Under the pieces are notes generated by a model, which was not told the origin of the DNA, did not search any database, and saw only the letters and a list, made by a program, of their open reading frames with translations. Source: Dicyema japonicum (taxonomy: Eukaryota > Dicyemida > Rhombozoa > Dicyemidae). Taken from it: a stretch of DNA of 64,000 nt. Below, piece after piece: positions 11,979 through 22,899 of this stretch. How positions within the stretch are numbered: the stretch's first letter is position 1; every line of letters begins with the position of its first letter. The translations under genes were made by a program, and so were the position numbers. The stretch spans positions 748,676 through 812,675 of the forward strand of contig RDEW01000002.1 of NCBI GenBank assembly GCA_011109175.1, read 5' to 3'.

Positions 11979-12720
11979 TCACTCTTGCAGATCTTCTACA
12001 TCCAGAGGGTACTCATCCTTCGAATTCACCGATAAGACAATACATAATGTATATAACAAAGACAACCTCATTTATTCCATTAAGGTCAGTTAATTTAATA
12101 CATTTTCTTATATTGGAAATATATTGAACTGTTGACTCTTCATTAACATCTGAGTGAATTGACTCACCATTGCTATCAATCACTGCCTTCTCTTTGGCAT
12201 AATTATCCTATCATTTTGACTATCCGGAGTTCCAACTTTCTTATAGGATCCACTAATACAAATCACTATGAATGGAACCCCCAGAGACAATAGTCATCCT
12301 CAATATTTTACTCTATAGCCTCTCTTCAATATAATCTTCTATAGTCTCTCCCCAGTATTATCTTTTATAGTGTTCTTCAATATAGACTCTCTACCAGTAT
12401 TATCATTTATAGATTCATCCAATACAGAATCCCTCCTAATGATATCTTCTATAGTCCTCTTCAATTGGGATCTTCTACAAAAATTACTGATTATCGACCT
12501 CTCAGATGTAGATCCTCCACCAACATTACACTCCTCTCTAGCAGATTCCTTCGCAGATATTGTGTTCAATATCAGGTTTTAAGATAAATCTTAAGTAGAG
12601 TAACAGAACGATTGTACATAAGAGATGTGTGATGAGACGACACAACTGGGAATGTGACGCATCTCTTTGTTCATTATATGCAGATTTTATAGAAATTATA
12701 ACCTCTCGTGGATTTAACAT
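11979..12720 (-). CDS. Candidate gene: small membrane protein with repeat tail
   Basis: Minus strand. A start at 12718 opens a reading (MLNPREVIISI) with one strong hydrophobic helix, LCRLITHLLCTIVLLLYLRF, near residue 40. After a one-base frame change near 12560-12580 it continues into a hydrophilic tail (NTISAKESAREE, then INDNTGRES and TIKDNTGER). Further open pieces downstream read KAVIDSNGESIHSDVNEES and end KDEYPLDVEDLQE-stop at 11979. A GTGAGT donor at 12780, a TTCTAAC branch-like box and an ATTAG acceptor at about 12737 suggest a short 5' intron. The tail overlaps a degenerate 27-bp tandem repeat. No family is recognised. The exon joins are inference, and the region could instead be a chance series of open frames. 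Confidence 0.33.
12306..12470 (-). repeat. Degenerate ~27-bp minisatellite
   Basis: On the minus strand, CTATA followed by AAGATAATACTGG-type sequence recurs about six times at 25-28 bp spacing. Examples are CTATAAATGATAATACTGG, CTATAAAAGATAATACTGG and CTATAGAAGATTATATTG. Units near multiples of three bases keep a reading frame open over part of the array, giving INDNTGRES/TIKDNTGER peptide repeats in the candidate gene above. Confidence 0.65.
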
Positions 12721-12799
12721 AACACGTGATGGTCTCCTAATTTCGCCACGATTTTTGTTTTTGTTAGAAAAAATACTCACATATTGATTCTAAATATTA

Positions 12800-14190
12800 T
12801 AAATGAGAATACGATAAAATGACCGTTATCTCGGGATCTATTATTTGAATGGAAGTTTCGTGACCGTCGACAAATGTACTTTCCAAATTAGCGGAATGCT
12901 CATTAACAAGTACTGTTCATAATCGGTGACCTATAAATGTAAATAATATTAGTTACTGTCAGGACGTATCAGTTTGTGTGTCCCTACTGACTTTCCTTTT
13001 GAGGCCTTTTTTGTACTCATCACAACAGAAAAATAATGACCGCCATTTATTAATTATTTATTATTTATTTGATATTAATTAGTGAAAATGTTTGACTATA
13101 ATTTATTTTCGACATCTTTGACTTATCCGTTTAACTACGAAGCGATGGACTCGTGAAGAAACATGGATCCGGACAGACTCTGGAAGTCCCCATGCGGCTA
13201 GATTCCGTGATGATTTGAAGCACCTCGGCAAACAGTCGCCCGATACGTACATGTGTGAAATCGAGAGAGGAACATCGGGCAAATATGAGGACTTTATTCG
13301 AACATATCGGGATCACGTGATAGTTAGTTTCGACTTTTGACCGGGTCTTGTGGTGTTTAAATAAATAAAATATTTCTTCGACTAAGGTAGTGATGTCCCT
13401 ATAGAAAATAAGTTTTCTAAAGCTTAATTACCTTTCGGTACTCTCTACACTCGATTTTTGAAGTTCTAAAAAACATCAACATGGCAACTTGGACGAATAG
13501 TAACGATTGACACTGAAAAAATGAATATAGATCACATTTTTCCTTGCTTCCATCGTTTCTCGGTTGAGTTTTGTGATATTGGAGGCCTCCGCGACCCTGT
13601 GAGGTGGATACATTTAATTGACGGTAGTTTATTAAATATATATAAATAATTTATGTACAAAAAATTAAAAGAAAAATTGATGTAGTCAATTTGCCACTGA
13701 GGTAGATAGATTAGTAGAATTAGAGATTTCATCTTCATCAAATTTCTAAACAATGTCCACACAGGCTCAGCAATGAGGCTGCCCTTCATTTTTTAGACTT
13801 CCTAAAACACTTTACATAGCAAAATCTTTAGAAGTTTGTAATGTCATTCACTTTCCTAGATTTCAGACAAATCTTGTACTTTTGTAAGAATACCTAAAGT
13901 GTAGAAATATTGACTAAGCTGATCCCAAAGGTGAATCACACAGAGGATACTCACAAAAGTGCTGAATTGATTGTTACTCGTCGAAATTTTCGTAATGTTT
14001 AGATTTTTCAGGTAAAATAAGTGTCAATTGTAATGTTTGACTCAAAGACCGTTTTTGTTTCGCCCAAAGGCCTTAACCAGAAGTGTTTTCCGAGAGATTG
14101 GAAGTAACGATGATTTCGATAACGTCTGCTATCGTTCGCGACAATATTTACTGTCTTCTGACAGCTGGTGCCTGATTTGTCTCATTTGTC
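12800..14190. other. No assignable gene
   Basis: A plus-strand stretch at 13130-13330 (RWTREETW..., PDTYMCEIERG) is protein-like but unassigned. A minus-strand 85-codon open stretch (13532-13789) has no motif. Nothing else noted. Confidence 0.3.
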
Positions 14191-14194
14191 TAAT

Positions 14195-14360
14195 AACTAT
14201 TTCAGAACCAACATGAAAGGTAGAAGACGCCTATTCCTCGCAGGTATGGGATCCCCACCAGTGGAGTGAGAGAAAGAGAAATGATCTTTTTGTGTGCCAC
14301 CCATGCACTGGGCGCCATCTAAAACAGGTAGAGTACTTGATGTTACTCTATTAGAAAAAG
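14195..14360 (-). repeat. SINE-B copy
   Basis: Compared with 35075-35325 in reverse complement, shared blocks are AAAGGTAGAAGACG, CCAGTGGAGTGAG, AAATGATCTTTTT and CACTGGGCGCCATCT. The families differ by about one base in five. It is related to SINE-A through the GGGCGCC core. Confidence 0.65.
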
Positions 14361-14527
14361 GAAGGAAGAACAAAAGAAACAATTAGTAATCTTTAAGCAA
14401 GTACCCAACCGCAGAATGCTAACGTTAAGACCACGATGCCAATTACCCACTGCCGCTAATTATACCTGCTTCGCTTTGATCCACCATACAGTTCCTTCAC
14501 TACACACTTCTCTCCAACATCGTCTAA

Positions 14528-14551
14528 CTCTGGTTCTCAACCTTCTTCCCG
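14528..14551 (+). repeat. hAT-like terminal motif (weak)
   Basis: CTCTGGTTCTCAACCTTCTT resembles the CAGTGGTTCTCAACCTTTTT ends typical of hAT transposons. No partner inverted repeat or target duplication was found nearby, so it may be chance. Confidence 0.2.
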
Positions 14552-14599
14552 CCGCACATGGAAAATTTTCACCTTAACAAGGAAATGTCAAACAAGTCA

Positions 14600-14905
14600 A
14601 TTGAAATTGAAAAATTGCCAAAAAGTCTTGGGAGTGATCTTCGACACATATATGTGAGCCCATCAATCTCTTGGAATAATTCTCAGAAAATCGCTACGCA
14701 AAAAATGGTTTTTGGAGTGATAGAGGAGTGGTCTACGGAAAAAGAACATGTTTCCGACATCCTTGGAGATTCTAATCAAAAACAATAACGGAGGATCTGA
14801 TCTAAGTGATAAAGAGACAACCCAACCTTAACGAGCTTGTGTAGGATCAAAGGAGGAGCGTCAGGTCAAGCTGAGAGCCTGGATTAAATTGGTCGAAATA
14901 CTGTT
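14600..14905 (+). mobile_element. LINE-J 3' fragment
   Basis: The reading contains YVSPSISWNNSQKIATQK and IEEWSTEKEHV, the post-RT region of Jockey/CR1-like elements (family pattern: AxWxPSxSxTNxxKIxxxQKRA). The same region recurs at 61655-61960 (EKWSTDKKDMFRE) and at 34060-34335 on the minus strand (ACATWGPSISWTNMRKIEE). Beyond the coding end comes a shared 3' UTR with GAGCTTGTGTAGGATC and GTCAAGCTGAGAGCCTGGAT. Confidence 0.65.
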
Positions 14906-14911
14906 AGCATC

Positions 14912-15319
14912 CTAACATTTAATTTCCCCTGGTCCCTTCGAATGAAGGAACCAGTGACTAACACGAACATCACAGCCAAGAATGGACTGTACTAGATATC
15001 CATCAGGTGTTTTTGGTATTGCGCAGAACTTGGAAACCTGAACGAGAAATAGCCCATTAGAATTGACATTTTTAAATATCTGAATATATTTATTTTCAAT
15101 GTCTATTCCCATTTCATTCTTCACCGAATAGATTGCTAAGTGGTATTTTTTATAATCTCCAAAAATTCGCCACCTATAACATCTGTTAATACCACATTCA
15201 TTTCTGGAACAATCAATGTACGAGAACATCCGATTAACCAACTGCACAGAACATCTGGCGTTTGCAATTATTTCAGACAAAGTTCTTTTATAATTATATT
15301 TATTTGATAATAAAACCAT
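14912..15319 (-). CDS. 135-codon ORF of a repeated unknown family
   Basis: An uninterrupted ORF, unusual in this debris-rich region. There is no signal peptide or membrane segment; it has scattered Cys (ARCSV, DCSRNECG, INRCYRW). The C-terminal stretch is TPDGYLVQSILGCDVRVSHW followed by FLHSKGPGE. A decayed copy of that C terminus lies at 19600-19800 (minus), reading VPVGSLGTSVLSSKVFVSHR then FLSLEGNGK, so the shared pattern is P-x-G-x-L-x(2)-S-x-L-x(4)-V-x-V-S-H-x-F-L-x(3)-G-x-G. A repeated protein pattern with decay in one copy suggests a mobile-element ORF or a multigene family. I do not recognise it. Its 3' end abuts the tail of the plus-strand LINE-J fragment. Confidence 0.45.
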   Translation of the reverse strand: MVLLSNKYNYKRTLSEIIANARCSVQLVNRMFSYIDCSRNECGINRCYRWRIFGDYKKYHLAIYSVKNEMGIDIENKYIQIFKNVNSNGLFLVQVSKFCAIPKTPDGYLVQSILGCDVRVSHWFLHSKGPGEIKC

Positions 15320-15384
15320 AAAATTGTTTTAAAATGAAAAGTAACTAAAAAGCAAACTATTTTTTTCTACTGCATGTTGAATAA

Positions 15385-15665
15385 TCAACAAGTGGCTGCG
15401 TGGCGCCATGTGGTGCTATGTGCTAGTATGTCCAAAATTATTTTCCCTCCCTTTTATGGCATCATTGGATCCACCTTACTGAGGAGACGCCCAATGCCTG
15501 GCCGGCATTGAGAGAATCCACTATTCTTTCCCCGGGACAATGTCGTTTCCTGGAGACAAGTTCTGGAACGCTGGAACGAGTCAGGATCAGGGAGTTAGTT
15601 AGTTTGATTACCATTGGTCTTTTGAATATTTTTAATTTAATTAGTGTTAGTATTTTGTTTCTTAG
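15385..15665 (+). repeat. SINE-A copy, near full length
   Basis: The best-preserved SINE-A of the window. In order: GTGGCGCCATGTGGTGCTAT, CATTGGATCCACC, CTGAGGAGACGCCCAATGCC, GGCCGGCATTGAGAG, TCGTTTCCTGGAGACAAGTT, AGGATCAGGGAGTTAGTTAG and a TTTAATTT tail. Possible Pol III A-box-like sequence lies at the 5' end; no clear B box is seen. The AGTTAGTTAG tail recurs behind LINE fragments. Confidence 0.8.
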
Positions 15666-15808
15666 AAGTAATCTTGTTGATCTAATTCTCATTCAATAGT
15701 TTTAAGTGGAAATTTATTTCTTTAGAAAAATATCCCATTTTGATTGATGCGTATCAACAAATTCTTTCGTGCTTCGGAAGCACGTATTTATCCGAAACAT
15801 AATTTTCT

Positions 15809-15872
15809 ATACAGGACACGTTTAAAAGATGAAAATGATAAAATCTCAATACAGGACACGTTTAAAAGATGA
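15809..15872 (+). repeat. Direct repeat, 24 bp, 40 bp apart
   Basis: ATACAGGACACGTTTAAAAG followed by ATGA occurs at 15809-15832 and again, identical, at 15849-15872. It is non-coding. Identity suggests a recent local duplication or an assembly effect. Confidence 0.85.
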
Positions 15873-16621
15873 CCACCTTGGGGATTGCAGGAGAATAGCA
15901 ATATGACAATATGAGTCAGAATTCTATATAATTGCAGAATAATTACAATGCCAAAAATCGCATTAAATTTTTTATTTTAAAATAAAAATTCTAGCCCTTT
16001 TTGATGTGTTTGTTTTTTTCTCTTGTTTTGTTAAATAGAATCTAATATTAAAAAAGCTGTTATTAAAATACAAAAAAAATTATCTAAGTCGATCGCCAGA
16101 CAAATCGCTATATAAAAAGCAGCTCGCGAGCGAAAAAAAGTTGGCCAAAGACCACAGGAACTTAATTTACCCCAATGAGTTGTAAATGAATATAATTTAC
16201 CAGCAACGAATGCAGTTGTAGAGAGCCCTATTGGATGTGGCTTTAACTTAATTTCATAAATTAGATTTTCTCACGTTGTTTTTCCATTGATTCTTACTGA
16301 ATCCATTCTATTACTGTATCATCTATTTACCACCGGTTTCTATAGGTGAACGAAACCGACGACTAACAGGAAAGTAACTGCCAAAAGCAAAAGCTCCCAT
16401 AGATTATCATGCAAGTCACTTGCTTGTGGAGAACACTGCCCACATTGTAGCGAACATACCCGACCTCTCTTCCAGTTTAACAACAACCAAATAGTTCGCT
16501 TGTAGTGGATACAAGTTTCCACTGCATTGCCAAAGCTTGACAAAAGACTCTACTGAGCCGAATTTTATTATCTAAGAATGTCAATTCATTCAATAATCCA
16601 TGAATATTCAGCAATCTTATT

Positions 16622-16669
16622 AACAATTCTAGTAACATTTCCGCCAACAATTCTAGTAACATTTCCGCA
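16622..16669 (+). repeat. Two tandem 24-bp units
   Basis: AACAATTCTAGTAACATTTC followed by CGCC, then CGCA, is repeated twice head to tail. It lies just downstream of the beta-tubulin copy, which is on the minus strand. Confidence 0.85.
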
Positions 16670-16809
16670 TCAATAGGCGAATAAAAAAGGAAAAATACAA
16701 ATTGCAAAGAAATGACAGAAATGAAGCAGATCAAATAATTTTAAAGGATAAAAATTAAATGAACAAGAACAATCAAGTAAGAAAACCAAAAATCAAAGCA
16801 AACAAAAAT

Positions 16810-18137
16810 TTAAACAGTCTCTTCGTCTTCTTCCTCATCCAAATCCTCATCAAGGGCAACATCCTGATACTGTTGATACTCAGTCACCAAATCCTGCATA
16901 TTCCATAACGCTTCAGTAAATTGCATTTCATCCATTCCTTCTCCTGTATACCAATGAAGGAAAGTCTTCTTTTTAAACATAGCAGTAAACTGTTCAGACA
17001 CTCTCTTGAATGTATCTTGAATGGCAGTAGTGTTTCCTATCAAGGTCCCAGACATATTCAATCCACGTGGGGAATATCACACCGCATTTACGTTATTTGG
17101 GATCCAATCGACAAAGTAGCAGCTATTCTTAGTCTGACTCAATTGTGTTACATCCATTATGGATATCCTCCCCCGATAGATTGCAGTTACGGTAAGGTAC
17201 CGACCATGCCTTGGGTCACACGCAGTCATCATTCTTAGCGTCGAACATCTGCTGGGTTATCTCAGCCACTGATAAAGAATGGTGTTGTTGGGAGCCTTTT
17301 GAGGTCAGTGGGGCAAATCCAGGAACGAAAAAATGGAGTCGCGGAAAGGGCACCATATTCACAGCCAACTTCGTAAATTAGCATTCATTTCCCGAAAATC
17401 TCAAACAAGTGTAACTCCTGACATTGTGGATGAGACGAGGTGGTTAAGGTCTTCATAAGTGGGAGAACTGAGTCGTAGAGTCTTTGTGCAAATTTCGTTG
17501 AGTGCCTCGTTGTCAATACAATATGTTTGGTCCGAATACTCAATTAATTGGTGGATGGATAGGGTAGCGTTGTACGGCTCTACGACTGTGTCACTTACTT
17601 TAGGTGACGGCAACACAGAAAATGTATTAATTATATGGTCGAGGTACTCATCTCTAATTCTTTGGATTATCAGTGAGCCCGTTCCAGAGCCAGTACCACC
17701 TCCGAGTGAATGAGTAAGCTGAATCCCTGCATGGCGTCGCAGGATTCGACCTCCTTGCGAACTACATCAAGAACTGACTCCACAAGTTCGGCTCCTTCCA
17801 TGTAGTGTCCCTTGGCCCAGTTGTTTCCAGCTCCTGATTGTCCAAAGACGAAGTTGTCGGGACGGAACATCTGCCCAAAGGGTCCACTACGGACGGCGTC
17901 CATTGTTCCGGGTTCTAGATCCACTAGGATCGCCCGTGGACATATTTGCCTCCAGAAGCTTCGTTGTAGTACACATTAATCGCTCTAATTGTAGATCAGA
18001 ATCACCAAAGTAAGATCCTGTAGGGTCTATCCCGTGCTCATCTGATATAACTTCCCAAAACTGAATTAGATCACATAAATCTACCTTAGATCCTATTTGG
18101 TTGCCACACTGACCCTTGTATGCAATATCTCACGCAT
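16810..18137 (-). pseudogene. TUBB: Beta-tubulin copy with 24-nt intron, many indels
   Basis: Minus strand, start ATG at 18137 (MREI) and stop at 16810. It covers the whole family length of about 445 residues: QCGNQIG near the N terminus, the GGGTGSG nucleotide-binding loop (about 17715), then RHGRYLT, then the C-terminal [12 protein letters not shown] and an acidic DEEEDEETV tail typical of beta-tubulin. Between GSK and [10 protein letters not shown] lies a 24-nt insert (18061-18084) with GT and AG ends, at the position (after codon 19) where vertebrate TUBB genes have intron 1. About ten frameshifts are scattered along it, nearly all base losses inside short runs. A few codons are also missing in frame, as in the loop before YFVDWIPNN. 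No nonsense substitution is seen once the shifts are allowed for. It is probably a pseudogene arising from a DNA duplication rather than a processed transcript; a badly sequenced real gene remains possible. Confidence 0.85.
18061..18084 (-). other. 24-nt intron in the beta-tubulin copy
   Basis: On the minus strand it begins GTAGAT, ends TTCAG, and contains TCTAAT, a plausible branch site. Removal restores [12 protein letters not shown]. The insert is a multiple of three without an in-frame stop, so frame alone does not prove splicing. The protein alignment and the intron position do support it. Confidence 0.75.
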
Positions 18138-18139
18138 GT

Positions 18140-19190
18140 TATCTAATCTTTTCTATAACTCCCCGGTATTTTTTGGTTTGCCATTCTAAAAAAATAAATC
18201 TTCATTTTTATTAAGTTTTTACTTATTTTTTCCATTAATTAAATAGTCGATATCATAAAACTATTTTTTAATTAGTATTATATATTAAGAAAACTTATTC
18301 ATCTGTAGAGCAAAATCTAACCGACTTAACACTTGACTGATTTAGAACCGTCTAATGATGATTGCAGAAAAGTCAATCGCAGCTTTTTCACATAAAACAA
18401 AGCTGCATCAACATGAACCGACTATTATAAGCGAGAACCATTTTAAAGTTTTCAATCATAACAAGAATTCATTGGGGTAATGATCTTGCCCCCACAATCA
18501 CATGGGACTATAAAATAACAAAGATACAGAAAACAAGTAGTAAACCTGAGACAGGTAGATTGATCACCCGTAACCATATCAAACAAAATATTTGGTAGTT
18601 ATTTGCTAAGGGGAGAGGTTATTCGTCTTTATTTCTATTTAGCCTCTTCTTTATTCTCTACTACTGATCTTAGACATAAATAATCTCAGATATTCTCATA
18701 AATTTCGATCATTTCTATGTTCTTTATAAAAAATAATATAGTTTTTATCTTCTCGTGGTTTATGGGTTGACTCAATTTTTTTATTTTAATTCCAATAATT
18801 CGGAGAAAAAAATCAAGAAACTCCGACGTTCTGTTAATTTATTTAAAAAACCCCATTATCATGGTCGGTGTTCGCATTTTTAGACGATTCATTATTTTCT
18901 GAGACAAAAGGACACGTGACAGATTTGGGGACTGGAAGAATTCTTAGAGTGAGCCACAGTCTTTTATGGTCTCGTCAACAGCGGAGTTAGTCAATAAGCC
19001 GAAGAAAAGTCTATAAAGAAAGTTGACTGGGATGCCTCAAGAAATTAACCCTGAATAAAAAACTAAAGATAAAATTGTTGGTGAGGTAGGGATAAGAGTG
19101 GAGAGTGAAGCATAGCTGAATTAGACTTTTGAGGTTAGGGTTAAGGGAGAGGAACCATTTGAATATCTGGAAAACTGGACTTGAGAGAAG
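18140..19190. other. No gene recognised
   Basis: AT-rich upstream region of the beta-tubulin copy. No frame above 60 codons, no repeat match noticed. Confidence 0.4.
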
Positions 19191-19194
19191 AGCA

Positions 19195-19320
19195 TTGACT
19201 TTTGCTGACCAGGCATTGGGCGTCTCCAGATTAAGGTGAATCCAATGTCGCCACTAGTGGGAAGGTGGTGAAATCTTCAATCGTAAAGCCACATGGCATC
19301 TCGCGGCTGAATATAAATTA
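19195..19320 (-). repeat. SINE-A fragment
   Basis: The reverse complement reads GATGCCATGTGGCT, then GACATTGGATTCACCTTA, then GGAGACGCCCAATGCCTGG. This is the SINE-A 5' half and core. Confidence 0.7.
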
Positions 19321-19599
19321 TCGCAGGATTTACCGTTTTTTCGATCCCCTCAAATTGTGGCATCGTCGAGGTACCATATTTGAGTTCTAATTAACGAGGC
19401 AGGCGCATCGATCCCTAGGGCGAAGAACAACGGTCAAAGTGGGCTCTCTAGCAGCAATTTTAGATGTCATGTGCTTCAGGATATTCCCAATAGCGATGCC
19501 GCATGCTTCCTGAAATTAATCAGCCAGGAAATGAACAAGAGTTCAAGTGCAAAGTCAGAAATCTTGAGCTTTTATTGAGTCCATTAGAGTGTTTTCATC

Positions 19600-19800
19600 A
19601 TCGAAAATCGTTACAGAAATAAGGTCTTTTATATGGATCGGACGTGGGCCATCAAGTATGTCACTGCTTTTCCATTCCCTTCAAGTGAAAGAAACCTGTG
19701 GCTAACAAAAACTTTACTACTAAGAACAGATGTTCCCAAAGATCCGACAGGTACATTTGGTTCTGAAGAAAACTAGTAGGTAGACCCGGACGAGTGAAGA
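19600..19800 (-). mobile_element. Decayed copy of the VSHxFL family
   Basis: Minus-strand reading VPVGSLGTSVLSSKVFVSHR followed by FLSLEGNGKAV aligns with the C terminus of the 135-codon ORF at 14912-15319. Stops flank it on both sides. Confidence 0.5.
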
Positions 19801-19809
19801 GATATTCCT

Positions 19810-21090
19810 GGTCGTCAAGAAAACATGGTGGGCATAGTGGCGAGGACGATTGTCTAATCCTGTACAGTGGTTTTCATGTAAATCAAAAACTGCCTATTTG
19901 TAGCAACAAACCCAATTATTTCCCTTACCAAGCAACTAACAAATAGTTTGCTTGGTAGTGGCTACGGGACAGACCGTGGGTCATACATCATTGACAGTAA
20001 CTGACTAATGTGAGTGTTCATTTCGATTTGTTTCTTACTGGTGGGTGCTTCACAATGTGTGGATATTCAATTGGGGTGAAAATGATCTTAATAATAATAA
20101 ATTAACGTAAGAGAACGAAGAAAGTCATCACCAAGTAACAAAAAGTTTAATTTTCTTAGAGATCCTTTCCAGCGTAGCCATAGAGTATTACTTTGTAAGA
20201 AACATTTTTGGCCCAAATCAGATTCAATTCGTGAAATTTGTCAAAACGGTTTTGTTCTAAAGAATCTTCGATTACTACAATAAATACAAAAAACAAAAAT
20301 CAGATTGAGTAACTCCATCGTTAAGCGTAAACAATTAAAGAATGATCTGTAATGCTCTACACGATTATATTAGTAAAAAATATAGTTAATGAAAAGACAG
20401 AATCTGAAAAGGGCTGGAGAATAAATGTGTGGTGAATAAAATGGATATTTGACGAGGAAGACAACAATGTGGGAGACATGTGATATTAAGACACGACAGT
20501 GATGAAAATGAAAAAAAACATAAAATTCCCATTATGAGGAGTTTGTACGATCAAATATTGAAAAAATGAATTTCAGTAAAATCATATTTAAGGGTATTAT
20601 TGAATATTATTGTGTAGATTTTTAAGATTTTTAATTAAAACAAAAATTAATATTTTATGGATCTCTAACTAACATTTTGGTCCATGAGAGCTTTTATTGG
20701 ATATTTTTTTATTATGAAGATAGAATAACTCACAGGGTTGCCTTATAAAGTAAATTTAAGAAATGTCACACATATGACCAATTGACGAAAAATTCTAAAG
20801 TGTATGTCCTGCACATGTTGGTCCTGGATTATTGGCTCTCATGAAGTCCTACTAGTAATTAGATAAAGCTGGTTAAAGGCACGTCTCTGCGGTAAGAACT
20901 ATTTAGAGCGAAACCAAGGCATTCCTTAAAGAATGTCTCATATTTCTAGTTACCCAAACCTGATTGGTTCATAAGATTTATTATCTTGATAACTGAAAAT
21001 CCAAACTAATTTAATAAGACGATATAAACTCCCGACAATTTAAGGTCGTCTATTTCACTTTTAGTGAACTAAACATATTTTTCAGTTTAC
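19810..21090. other. No gene recognised
   Basis: Mixed AT-rich sequence with only short open stretches. No family resemblance and no repeat seen. Confidence 0.35.
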
Positions 21091-21094
21091 AAGT

Positions 21095-21700
21095 TTCATG
21101 TATAATCTCATGTGGTTTTTAAATAATGAACTCACTAATCATTACGAATATATCACCCATTTTTGGCTCACTTCATGTATGAAGCCATCACCACTTCCTA
21201 ACTTTCAGAGTCGTGCAGTGATTGTGTTTCAGATATCAGCAACGATTCATTTAGCCAAAGTTGCAACTTCTCCAGAAGGTTCGAAGGTAATTAGGACAAA
21301 ACGAAATCAATCTCTGAGAGCTGAGTATTTCTTAGTTTCTCCATTTTTCGTGTTGGTAGGTGCTGTTGACAAAACAAGCGTAATATTAGGAGGTTATGTG
21401 AAGGTTTTCTATTGTGAGTCATACAATGACCTCGACGCTTTACGTGCACCTTCAATCCCGAGTCCCAAAGTCATTTAAGAGCTACAGCAAGAACTTATTA
21501 AGGAACTGAAAATAGGAGTTCATCAGAGGGTATAGTATCGTAGTCCTGCCTCTTGGTTTGGATAATTCGACAGGCCCCTCTTTTAATAGCACCATGTTTA
21601 TGGGGTCATGGCCCAGCGCGTTAGTTTTACATTCTCTAATAGGTGTCTCTACTTCCAATAAAATGACTACTTCGTACATTATCTTAAGCACTCCTTCAGA
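21095..21700 (-). mobile_element. LINE reverse-transcriptase fragment
   Basis: Minus strand 21691-21482 reads EVETPIRECKTNALGHDPIN then MVLLKEGPVEL. This matches the start of LINE reverse transcriptases (pattern E-x2-A-I-x3-K-x-N-K-A-P-G-x-D-x-I-x2-E-L-L-K), with the usual KAPGPD block altered to ALGHDP. The following minus-strand sequence to 21100 is open only in pieces. The plus-strand 126-codon ORF over the same bases is treated as an antisense shadow. Confidence 0.55.
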
Positions 21701-21799
21701 GTATCTGGTTAGATCTCCTGAGTTACGATCATTTGACTCTCTGAATTCATCTATACTACTTTTCTCAATAAAACTGAATTTGATGATTTCTGATTAGAC

Positions 21800-22860
21800 T
21801 TTTACAGTTAATAGAAATGCTAATGCAGAAAACGACATTAAAGAGCCGAACCTGAACTTGCCTCAGAAAGACAGGGTATTCACAATAATCAAGAACAGTT
21901 CAGAGACTCAAAAAGTAAACAAAGACATAATTGAAATGAGAAATTGGAGTACCGAATAATCAACGTAGTTCGCGACAGCATTAAAAAAGTTCAATACGTC
22001 AAAAAGATTATCAGTGATCTCAAATTGTCCTCGAAATAATTAGACAAGTGTAATTGCTGGCCATCTTAAAAAGGAAAATCCAGAGTTCTGATAGCACTAA
22101 ACATGAGGACTAAAAAAACGATCAAAGAGTTTAAGGAAACAATCATCGAACTCGAGAACTGATCTGAAAAATATTGAAAATGTTAAACAGCAACAATAAG
22201 ACTTTCAGGAATATCGATAAAATCTTCATCTAAAAGACGATCCAAGACATGACTTTTGAGATTTACAAAATCTTTGAATTGAAGAGAAAATTGATCAAGA
22301 ACTCCAATAAGAATGTGATTCAAAGATTCACTGCCTTCAACTCCCTGACTTGTATTTTACAAACAAACTCAATCAGTCATCACTTGATCTTTCGAGCTTG
22401 ATACCATATACGAAAGTCATCATCAACTGCAGCCTACCCATATATTAATCAATTTAAGATTACATGAAAGACCTTAGGGGAATTCGCTAAAAGAATTAAC
22501 TATACTTTAACACATGATTTATATCGTCTTTTGGTAACAAGATCTACAAATTGGGGAACTATTAGCCTAAATTGAAGGATCTTCTGGATTCGCGTATAAG
22601 AAACGGGAATGTTTCCTAAGAATACTACTAGTCCACCTTTAAATTTCATGTCCGTAGTAAATAGGGTGAACTGAGATTTGAATGCAGACACAGACAGTAA
22701 AATCATGGATAGCCAGTCACATAGAAGCTGAATTGTCGCAAGTGAATCCTTTCTTCAATATAACAGCAATTTAACATAGATTTATTTATTTTTATTTATC
22801 TAAATAATAAAATTATAAAACATAGATTAGTCAATTTATTATTGAAATTAACTTCATACG
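21800..22860. other. Unassigned, possibly decayed coding
   Basis: The plus strand has lysine- and asparagine-rich broken readings (ENDIKEPNLNLPQKDRVF, VNKDIIEMRN) suggestive of a decayed coiled-coil or gag-like protein. No motif allows assignment. A 68-codon minus ORF (22500-22706) is likewise unassigned. Confidence 0.25.
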
Positions 22861-22899
22861 TTGGTCACGTTATTGTGTTCGTTGAAAAAAAATTTAGCG

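Noticed and set aside
12306-12470. A CRISPR-like array
   Set aside because: Units are contiguous and degenerate without spacers, in a eukaryotic setting; it is a minisatellite.
16921-17713. Plus-strand ORFs inside the beta-tubulin copy
   Set aside because: Antisense shadows of a clear minus-strand tubulin reading.
21098-21478. 126-codon plus-strand ORF as a gene
   Set aside because: The opposite strand adjoining it carries a LINE reverse-transcriptase start, and the plus reading has no domain or signal.
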